This document shows positions 25,547 through 31,770 of a stretch of DNA of 64,000 nt, piece by piece. The notes under the pieces were generated by a model. It searched no databases. It saw only the letters and a list, made by a program, of their open reading frames with translations, and was not told the DNA's origin. The position numbers and the translations under genes were made by a program. The first letter of the stretch is position 1, and each line of letters opens with the position of its first letter. This DNA is from Pseudoxanthomonas sp. PXM02. GTDB lineage: Bacteria; Pseudomonadota; Gammaproteobacteria; Xanthomonadales; Xanthomonadaceae. The stretch spans positions 1,550,001 through 1,614,000 of the forward strand of contig NZ_JACVAK010000001.1 of NCBI RefSeq assembly GCF_014851805.1, read 5' to 3'.

Positions 25547-25765
25547 TCACGTGGCCACGGCAGCGACGATGCGGTCGGCGGTGTCGGCGAGGTGGCTGAA
25601 GCAGTGGGCCAGGCCGGTGCGAGAGAGGACCAGGTCGTCGGGGTTCTGGGTTTCGGGGATGCTGAGCTGGGCCAGCAGGTGCAGGTGGTGGCGCAGGGCC
25701 TGCAGTTCTTCGTGGGCTTCGATGGGCAGGTGGTAACCGGGGTCGCTGTGCTTTCCGTGCGTCAT
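25547..25765 (-). CDS. XAC0095-family small protein
   Basis: The true start is ATG 25765 behind GGAAGGA, giving 72 residues. The body (GYHLPIEAHEELQALRHHLHLLAQLSIPE...FSHLADTADRIVAAVAT) is the helical pattern I associate with the XAC0095-like family of Xanthomonadales-specific proteins. The function is unknown. The long upstream extension of this frame, which decodes to a GKYARPASGG-like string, is leader sequence, not protein, and overlaps the candidate structured RNA at 25832-25908. Confidence 0.7.
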   Translation of the reverse strand: MTHGKHSDPGYHLPIEAHEELQALRHHLHLLAQLSIPETQNPDDLVLSRTGLAHCFSHLADTADRIVAAVAT

Positions 25766-25831
25766 GGCGGGAGTCCTTCCGCGTGCGTGGTACGTGGCGT
25801 GCCTGCGGGCGCGTCGTGCGTCCGCAAGGGT

Positions 25832-25908
25832 GTCGGGAGGGTCGAAGCCACCGCTAGCTGGCCGGGCGTATTTCCCCGAAGGGTGTTCTATTCCGCCTCC
25901 CTCCCGAC
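25832..25908 (-). ncRNA. Candidate structured leader RNA of the XAC0095-type gene
   Basis: A perfect 10-bp outer stem pairs GTCGGGAGGG with CCCTCCCGAC (25899-25908 and 25832-25841). Inside it, on the minus strand, GGCG...CGCC encloses a CCC-TTCG-GGG hairpin, then GCCA...TGGC forms a second arm, giving a three-way junction. It ends 66 bases before the start codon at 25765. No known riboswitch class comes to mind. The same sequence, decoded as GKYARPASGG, is a string I recall from several xanthomonad annotations, which would imply a multi-copy family. That recollection is unverified. Confidence 0.5.
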
Positions 25909-25948
25909 GTAGAACGGACTGCGTCGGAGGCGCCCGATGCATTGGGCA

Positions 25949-25978
25949 CAAAAAACCCACCTGAGTTGCCGGGGTGGG
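25949..25978 (-). terminator. Rho-independent terminator at the edge of the defence island
   Basis: On the minus strand a CCCACC / GGTGGG stem (6 bp, 11-base loop) is followed by TTTTTT. It ends the transcript that enters from 26105 and above. The adjoining sequence to 26040 is GC-rich like the chromosome, while the island sequence beyond is not. It may therefore have been the original terminator of the nrdJ operon before the island inserted. Confidence 0.75.
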
Positions 25979-26104
25979 TGCCGCTAGAGGGGAGATTCGA
26001 CGCTCCTTGGAGGCGAGTTTGCAGAGGGGATCGCGGGGTGTCTATTTACATTTCTGGATGGGCCTTGATGCGCCAGTACCGAGTGCGCCTGATCGTCGCT
26101 CGAT

Positions 26105-26659
26105 CTAAGTATCAGGCACGAAATCTGCTGAAAGCCCCAAAGCTATTCGGGTGTACTCAACATGATCGTCAGACATCAACGACATTGAACTTCCATGACA
26201 CCACCAACCGATGTATTCCGAGAACCTAACCCACGGCGGCGGCGGAACTTCAGAGCCATAACTCTTAGTAAACCAGTTGCTCTTCCCATCGACCAAGCGC
26301 ACAAGTGCTATCCCATGTTCGTCGGCATAGCTTATTGCTCCGGCCTGAAATCCGGATGTCGAAAAAATCATACCTTTGTGGGCGTTCATCGACCTGATCC
26401 GCGCATCTAGAACTTGAACGTCCTGGCGCTCGATCTTTCTCTTGTGATGCTTACACTCAACAAGAACAAGAAAATTAGCTCCGAGAGCATTAAACCTCGC
26501 GGTTACGTCTATCTCGTAGTCACCATCTGAAGCAGAGAACTTCTCCAGGTGCTTCGACTCATAACTCTCTAAGCCCCCGCATGCTGCATCCAGAATCCCT
26601 TTGACAGCCAACTCGAACTGCCGAGGGGTAAGCTCGATAGGAGCTTCAAATTTCCTCAT
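26105..26659 (-). CDS. Mrr-like restriction endonuclease
   Basis: A 184-residue protein with a PD-(D/E)xK core. EIDVTARF supplies Asp51, LVLVECKHH supplies Glu68 and Lys70, and ERQDVQVLDARIRSM with IFSTSGFQAGAISYADEHGIALV continue the Mrr-type fold. It lacks the N-terminal winged helix of full Mrr. It is the last gene of a four-gene minus-strand group with a CD-NTase and a patatin phospholipase. The gap to the CD-NTase is 107 bases. In this setting it could be a DNA-cleaving effector or a restriction partner; which one is not visible. Base composition is clearly lower in G+C than the flanks. Confidence 0.75.
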   Translation of the reverse strand: MRKFEAPIELTPRQFELAVKGILDAACGGLESYESKHLEKFSASDGDYEIDVTARFNALGANFLVLVECKHHKRKIERQDVQVLDARIRSMNAHKGMIFSTSGFQAGAISYADEHGIALVRLVDGKSNWFTKSYGSEVPPPPWVRFSEYIGWWCHGSSMSLMSDDHVEYTRIALGLSADFVPDT

Positions 26660-26766
26660 GTAGACCCACCCAAACTGCAGTCAAAACCCTGACTTCAAGT
26701 CGCAAAGCTCCACCTTGCCCGAACGAATGGCGCATAACCAAGCCTAGGCCGCCAAAGATCAATGAC

Positions 26767-27660
26767 CTAACCTCTATTCCAATAGGCGATGAGCTGCTGA
26801 AGGAAGGTCGCTGCATCAGCCAACGGCCAGCGCGTTGAGTCGTTATCACCAATCAATCTAGACTGATGATTCGCACACATAAGGTGCGGCAGGCTAGCTT
26901 GACCATTAAGCCAGTTCAACGCCGCAACGAGATTTCCAGCGTTGCTGGTACCAAGATCTTGATGCGGCACGTTGTAGAGCATTCCTTCGATGAAGTAAGA
27001 AGGAGCAACCCCTTCGGATATGAATCCTTCAGACTGCATTCTCGACCGCATGTTCTTAACGATCCTGACCAGCGGCTTGAAATTCCGGCCCGTAGCCTGA
27101 TGCTTTGTGGTCAGGCTCTCACTGTGCTGCCGCGGAAAGTTGACAATCTGATCACCAAGAGATGTCCAGAAGCATATGCCCTCAACATAGTTGGTCCGAT
27201 TCCAGGGATCATAGCTGAGGTACTTCCTATATGAAGTTGCTACAACTACGTCCACCTTTCTCCGGCCATTTCTAGCCGCCACAGAGATCGCCTTCCCTCC
27301 ATATGAAACATCAGCACCAAAGCTCGCTCGCAAGGTTTCATAGACGTCCTGCTTGAACTGTGGCCAGTCATAAGTTACGGGCGAAGTGTCGCTTCTCCAC
27401 TGAATGTACTGCGGCGGAGGAAGATCTTCCGCATTGCTGTAGAACGTCTCTTTCAGCTTTATTACTATGTCAACGTCGCTCTCAGCCCAAATATTCGTGC
27501 TATTACCGTAGGAACCTTGCAAGAATATGTCGTAGTCGCGCAGGAATATTCTTCCCGTAGACCTCTGCAGGGCATCTTTCACCGTAGCGTAAGTAGATGC
27601 GGACTGCGTAACAGATCCTTGGTGCGCCCAAGTTTCAAGCTGATGATCTGGAAAAGGCAT
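26767..27660 (-). CDS. CD-NTase (cGAS/DncV-like oligonucleotide cyclase)
   Basis: A 297-residue nucleotidyltransferase starting MPFPDHQLETWAHQGSVTQS. The GS loop and metal-binding pair are intact (LQGSYGN with G49-S50; SDVDIVI with D62 and D64), and the third Asp is D137 in RKVDVVV. These are the hallmarks of CD-NTases, which make cyclic oligonucleotide second messengers from NTPs on phage infection. The catalytic residues look complete. It starts seven bases after the patatin gene stops, a tight operon arrangement that argues for CBASS. The clade and product cannot be read from sequence alone. Confidence 0.8.
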   Translation of the reverse strand: MPFPDHQLETWAHQGSVTQSASTYATVKDALQRSTGRIFLRDYDIFLQGSYGNSTNIWAESDVDIVIKLKETFYSNAEDLPPPQYIQWRSDTSPVTYDWPQFKQDVYETLRASFGADVSYGGKAISVAARNGRRKVDVVVATSYRKYLSYDPWNRTNYVEGICFWTSLGDQIVNFPRQHSESLTTKHQATGRNFKPLVRIVKNMRSRMQSEGFISEGVAPSYFIEGMLYNVPHQDLGTSNAGNLVAALNWLNGQASLPHLMCANHQSRLIGDNDSTRWPLADAATFLQQLIAYWNRG

Positions 27661-27667
27661 GACACCC

Positions 27668-28612
27668 TCACGTAAGAAGTTTTTCTATCGCCTTCTCGTT
27701 TCTAGCGAACGAAGCGCGCCCACGCTGCCAAAGAACATTCAGCTTCGCAATGTCGTGCTCCATTAGATCGGTAGCCATCTCAGGCTGTTCAAACGTCTCA
27801 CTGATCCTAAGCGTTGGGGCATCGTGATACAGAAGGGCCCGCAGCTGATCCATAGACTGAGTGTTTATCTCAAGAGTCTTCTGCAGCAGAGATATCGAGT
27901 TGAAGGGAATGCTCTTAGCCAAGGAAACCAGCATCCTTTTCTTGGGCGGATAGACACCAACACCCACGCTAAGAACCCTGATGTCGTGAGTCGCATACCC
28001 CATTGGGCCAGTGGCATCTGCTATGGCGTACAACGTCGGATTGTTTGCCGCATAACCACCATCAAGGAGCTCAACATTTTCCTTATGCGCAGTAGTAATG
28101 GTGGTTCGCTTGAAGAATGGAAAAGCGGAGCAGGATGCCCGAACAGCATCAGAAACTTTTACGCCAAACCCAGGAACAAAGCTGTGCTTCGCTCCATGAG
28201 TCTGAGCAACGCTTGACTTGAATATTAGCGGACGCTCGGACAACCAATTTACTGCCACGATCCCGATATTGGTCTTCATGTCAGAGAAAGAAGCATCACC
28301 AAAAACTTCATTGGCCAAACTCTCAAGCGCTGCCGTCCTACTTCTCACTAGCCGCTTACTCATCAGTATCGGTACATGGCGATGGTAGAGCTCGAAGATG
28401 TGTTCGATATCGTGTCCAAGACCAAGGAGAGCGCAGATGATCGAGCCGGTGCTTGTTCCGTAGATAAGATCAAAGTGCGAGTGCAGCGGCGACCCTAGAA
28501 ACGCCTCCAACTCCTTGAGCACTCCCAGCGTATAGAAGCCTTTCGCGCCACCGCCATCCAAGGTCAGTATGCGAAGCGGCTCTCGACGGCTCGATGCAAC
28601 ACCTTCGGACAT
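27668..28612 (-). CDS. capV: Patatin-like phospholipase (CapV-type CBASS effector)
   Basis: The start is ATG 28612, with GGAGGAAAGG just upstream. The longer frame starting at TTG 28672 is less likely. The 314-residue protein carries the patatin signature: oxyanion loop GGGAKG at 20-25, nucleophile Ser54 in GTSTG, and catalytic Asp184 in DGGYAANNP. CapV enzymes are switched on by cyclic dinucleotides made by an adjacent CD-NTase, degrade membrane phospholipids and kill the infected cell. The CD-NTase is the next gene. A DAC-fold gene precedes it on the same strand. Base composition is low in G+C. Confidence 0.85.
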   Translation of the reverse strand: MSEGVASSRREPLRILTLDGGGAKGFYTLGVLKELEAFLGSPLHSHFDLIYGTSTGSIICALLGLGHDIEHIFELYHRHVPILMSKRLVRSRTAALESLANEVFGDASFSDMKTNIGIVAVNWLSERPLIFKSSVAQTHGAKHSFVPGFGVKVSDAVRASCSAFPFFKRTTITTAHKENVELLDGGYAANNPTLYAIADATGPMGYATHDIRVLSVGVGVYPPKKRMLVSLAKSIPFNSISLLQKTLEINTQSMDQLRALLYHDAPTLRISETFEQPEMATDLMEHDIAKLNVLWQRGRASFARNEKAIEKLLT

Positions 28613-28668
28613 CCTTTCCTCCCCAAAAGAACAAAGCCTGGCCGGTTTGGCGAGGCAGTCAATCGCAA

Positions 28669-30024
28669 TCAAATAGTTAGGTACTGCTGACCTTCCTTGT
28701 AGACGGTGATGTCGCCGTCCGAACTAATCTTGACAGCCATCCCGTAATTTGAAGCACCGATGGCCGCCTTGGTTCTACTTCCTTCGGCCCCCTTCAAACG
28801 ACCGGCCCTTTTTGGCTGAATCACTGCGCCGTAAGCAAGTATGGTTCCACTCTTGTTGATGACCAGCGCACCATCCAGTGCTGCAAGCTCAACCATTACT
28901 CTTCGCGGCAATGACTGTATCGTCTTACGCTTTAGGAGCAGGTCGAATTCCGCATCCTGTGTGGATCTTTTTTGACCGCCAAGCACATCCTCGGCCTTTA
29001 CTACATCCTTCAGCATCGCTTGATTCTTTAGGATTACGAAGAGGCCTCCAGTCCGCCTAAACGAGACATCAATTGCTGCGCGATAGATTGCACCCACTAC
29101 GTTCCCAAGAATCGACTTTCGAATCTTCTGAGCACGCGCCCAATCTCGGATCAAGTTCACCAAATGACCATGATTCCAGTACTGCCATTTCCCGAATCGA
29201 TAGCTAAACCTAAGGGTTCCTTCCTCCAAGACGAGGACATCGCCCTGCCGACTAAGAACTATTCCGAAACGTCGATCACGGCTCGCTTTAGCCATTGCCT
29301 CGGCCCACTCTGGATAGAAGTGCTTGCCTGTAAGCGGCTTCAAGGAAAAGCGATCGAGATCCACGAACCTGATGATCGCGCCGTTCCCTGACACGACATA
29401 GGCCGTTCTGTACCCATCGGACAGCGCCTTGAATTTCTTCAGTTTAAGAAATTCCTTCGGAAAGGCGCTTCTATTAACCACTTCGACACGAGGCTCTACG
29501 ACGCAACCAAATGCGACAGCCTTGTTCTCGTAGGTCTGCTCCGCGAGCGTATGCAGTGCATTCAACATCTCGCCGACAGGGAGAGTGACCTCATGGTGTG
29601 CGGCTAAGTGCCTGGCCACAATCCTTTCATCAAAAGCTTTCGTAACCGCCGGCAGCGCCACTTCTGGCAAGGGGCGGTGACCGGAGAAGATGTCGCCAAT
29701 CTCTTCCGCGATCAATGCACAGATGTTGTGCTCACGGCCATCCAACGTGCTCTTTGCAACACCGGAGGCTAAGCTCTCGCGACGGCGCCGAATCGTCGCC
29801 TCAAGAGCACGGCCAGATGGAATTCCTCGCGCCTTTACGCCCGCCACAAAGGTAATTTTTTGGCGTTCTGTGGACGCCCAGACAGCACCGCTCGGCATCC
29901 ACTTTGTTTCAACCCAACCCACAACCTCGACATGAGGCAAGATGCGAGTGATCGCGGTGCACGCGTGGATTAGCAGCTCAAGCTCTGCCTGCGAAAGGCA
30001 TTTCTTTAGCTGCTTTGTGCTCAC
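28669..30024 (-). CDS. DisA_N/DAC-fold protein heading the defence operon
   Basis: A 451-residue protein, GTG start at 30024, 13 bases after the nrdJb stop codon. The C-terminal 70 residues resemble a diadenylate cyclase (DisA_N) domain: LDGALVIN carries the D384-G385-A386 motif, and a strand-helix stretch ends AAIGASNYGMAVKISSDGDITVY. The RHR-type motif that DisA uses to bind ATP reads R417-T418-K419, so cyclase activity is doubtful and a nucleotide-sensing role is more likely. The first 300 residues have no recognised domain. Its stop overlaps the TTG of the longer patatin frame. It is A+T-rich like the rest of the island. Confidence 0.6.
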   Translation of the reverse strand: MSTKQLKKCLSQAELELLIHACTAITRILPHVEVVGWVETKWMPSGAVWASTERQKITFVAGVKARGIPSGRALEATIRRRRESLASGVAKSTLDGREHNICALIAEEIGDIFSGHRPLPEVALPAVTKAFDERIVARHLAAHHEVTLPVGEMLNALHTLAEQTYENKAVAFGCVVEPRVEVVNRSAFPKEFLKLKKFKALSDGYRTAYVVSGNGAIIRFVDLDRFSLKPLTGKHFYPEWAEAMAKASRDRRFGIVLSRQGDVLVLEEGTLRFSYRFGKWQYWNHGHLVNLIRDWARAQKIRKSILGNVVGAIYRAAIDVSFRRTGGLFVILKNQAMLKDVVKAEDVLGGQKRSTQDAEFDLLLKRKTIQSLPRRVMVELAALDGALVINKSGTILAYGAVIQPKRAGRLKGAEGSRTKAAIGASNYGMAVKISSDGDITVYKEGQQYLTI

Positions 30025-30037
30025 TAAAAATTAAGTC

Positions 30038-30838
30038 TCACCCGCACTTCGAATACCCACAGTTCAAACACGTCGCGCACCCGTCCATGATGACGAGGGC
30101 CTTGGTGCTGCACTTGTGGCAGAGCGTCGCGGAAGGCGGGAAGCTGGCGCCATCGCCGGTCACGGCGATGTCCTCGGCGGCGCCCTGGGTGGGCGCGGCC
30201 GGTGCAACGGTCACAGTTTCCGTTACGTCAGAGTTTTTTTTTGCGCGGTCTTCGTACTGCTTGCGCTTCTCGGCCAGGATGGCGCGCTGGTGCGCACTCA
30301 TTTCCGGATCGTGGATCAGGCCGATCGACTTCATGTGCTCTTCCACGATGGCGCCCAACTCCGCCACCAGCGACGGCATGTACACGCCACCGGCCTTGAA
30401 GTAACCACCGCGCGGATCGAACACCGCCTTCATCTCGTCGACCAGGAACGTCACGTCGCCGCCCTTGCGGAACACCGCCGACATGATGCGCGTCAGCGCC
30501 ACGATCCACTGGAAGTGCTCCATGGACTTGCTGTTGACGAAGATCTCGAACGGACGGCGCAGCTCGTGCTCCGTGCCCGCGTTCAACACGATGTCGTTGA
30601 TGGTCACGTACATGGCGTGCTCCACCAGCGGCGACTTGATCTTGTAGGTGCTGCCGATCAGGACTTCCGGGCGCTCGATGCGCTCGTGCATCTGGATGAT
30701 GTTGTCCTGCGGAGTTTCCTTTTCCACCGTCTCGCGCGGCACCGACGCCACCGGGACCGCGGCTGCGGCTTCGCGCGCCTTGTCTTCCGGGGTGAGCACG
30801 CTGTAGCCCTTGATTTTCTTGTCGATCTTGACGGCCAT
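30038..30838 (-). CDS. nrdJb: NrdJb, C-terminal subunit of split class II ribonucleotide reductase
   Basis: The start is ATG 30838, giving 266 residues beginning MAVKIDKKIKGYSVL. The middle is a TSCPD-type domain (RPEVLIGSTYKIKSP, FEIFVNSKSMEHFQWIVALTRIMSAVFRKGGD). The end is a zinc ribbon, CHKCSTKALVIMDGCATCLNCGYSKCG, with six cysteines. The last two are the redox pair that delivers electrons to the active site. In Pseudomonas aeruginosa NrdJ is likewise split into a and b genes. This is the partner of NrdJa at 31771-33921, with the H1-like gene between. Confidence 0.9.
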   Translation of the reverse strand: MAVKIDKKIKGYSVLTPEDKAREAAAAVPVASVPRETVEKETPQDNIIQMHERIERPEVLIGSTYKIKSPLVEHAMYVTINDIVLNAGTEHELRRPFEIFVNSKSMEHFQWIVALTRIMSAVFRKGGDVTFLVDEMKAVFDPRGGYFKAGGVYMPSLVAELGAIVEEHMKSIGLIHDPEMSAHQRAILAEKRKQYEDRAKKNSDVTETVTVAPAAPTQGAAEDIAVTGDGASFPPSATLCHKCSTKALVIMDGCATCLNCGYSKCG

Positions 30839-30915
30839 GACGGTGGAATCCTGTTCGTGTTCTTGGTGTTTTAGGTAACGGGACGGAAGCGCTAAGAGCG
30901 GCCCCCTCCCCAAAC

Positions 30916-30937
30916 CCTCCCCCGCGAACGGGGGAGG
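30916..30937. repeat. CCTCCCCCG hairpin, intergenic repeat
   Basis: A perfect 9-bp stem (CCTCCCCCG / CGGGGGAGG) with a CGAA loop lies between the H1-like gene and nrdJb. Similar hairpins occur at 31643-31670 and 31741-31764, so three related elements surround the H1-like gene. Confidence 0.7.
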
Positions 30938-30956
30938 AGGGGTGAAGCATCAGGTC

Positions 30957-31532
30957 TTACTTACGGGCTGCTTTTTTCGCAGCTTTCTTCGGGGCTTTCT
31001 TGGCGGCCTTTTTGACCGCTTTCTTGGGCGCCGCCTTCTTGGCGGCTTTCTTCACGGGCGCCTTCTTGGCGACCTTCTTCACGGCTTTCTTGGCTGCCTT
31101 CTTCACCGGCGCCTTCTTGGCGGCGGCCTTCTTGGCGACTTTCTTCACGGCCTTCTTGGCCGCCGTCTTCTTGGTGGCTTTCTTGGCCGCCTTCTTCGTG
31201 GCCTTCTTGGCGGTCTTCTTGCCGGTCACCTTCTTGGTGAGGGTGGCGGCTTCGGCCTTGGCGGCGGTGCTGGCGGCGGCCAGCTTCTTCTTCGCCTTGG
31301 CGACGGTCTTCTTCACCGCCTTGGCGGCCTTGTCGGTGCGCTTGGCCACGGCCTTCTTCGCCTTGGCGATGTCGGCGGTCACCGTCTTCTTGGCCTTCTT
31401 GGCGGCCTTCTTCGCCTTGGCGACGGTTTCGCTGGCCGTGCTGGCCACTGCCTCGCCGATGCCCGCTACTGTTTCCTTCACGCTTTCGGCCGCGCCGGAA
31501 AGCGTCGCCGTGACACCATTACCGTTGCTCAT
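30957..31532 (-). CDS. Lysine/alanine-rich H1-like histone protein (AlgP-like)
   Basis: A 191-residue protein. The first 45 residues are ordinary and acidic-to-neutral ([20 protein letters not shown]). The remaining three quarters are built from repeats of the type [14 protein letters not shown] and AKKAPVKKA. This is the C-terminal tail of AlgP/HctB/H1-like bacterial histone proteins, which bind DNA non-specifically and can affect alginate or stress-gene expression in Pseudomonas. It lies between nrdJa and nrdJb on the same strand. Low-complexity repeats allow frequent copy-number change. Confidence 0.8.
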   Translation of the reverse strand: MSNGNGVTATLSGAAESVKETVAGIGEAVASTASETVAKAKKAAKKAKKTVTADIAKAKKAVAKRTDKAAKAVKKTVAKAKKKLAAASTAAKAEAATLTKKVTGKKTAKKATKKAAKKATKKTAAKKAVKKVAKKAAAKKAPVKKAAKKAVKKVAKKAPVKKAAKKAAPKKAVKKAAKKAPKKAAKKAARK

Positions 31533-31642
31533 GTTGCCCTCCTTGTGGGCGAGGTTGGTTGACGCTGCCGATGCTATACCCGATGGCGCGGGGTGGAACG
31601 GTGAAGCGGATGAATCGGTGGTTCAAGTTGCCGGGATGAGCC

Positions 31643-31764
31643 CCTTCCCCCGCGTGCGGGGGAAGGTTGGGATGGGGGCGTTTTTCGCTGAGAGCAGAAG
31701 CAACTCGCGGCGCTCGCTCCCCCCACCTGCCCTTCGGGCATCCTCCCCCGCACGCGGGGGAGGA
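31643..31764. repeat. Pair of CCCCCGC-type hairpins after nrdJa
   Basis: The first hairpin is CCTTCCCCCGC with GCGGGGGAAGG (31644-31668) and the second is CCTCCCCCGC with GCGGGGGAGG (31742-31763). They fill the 240-base gap between the H1-like gene start and the nrdJa stop codon and belong to the same repeat family as 30916. They may act as terminators or stabilisers for the nrdJa transcript. Confidence 0.65.
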
Positions 31765-31770
31765 GAACCA

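Noticed and set aside
25980-26060. tRNA-like stretch with TTCGA near the island edge
   Set aside because: I could not find a full cloverleaf or matching acceptor stem. The terminator hairpin and chance T-arm-like bases explain the resemblance.
28612-28672. Longer patatin start at TTG 28672
   Set aside because: ATG 28612 has a strong GGAGG site, while the TTG lacks one and the added residues have no family match.
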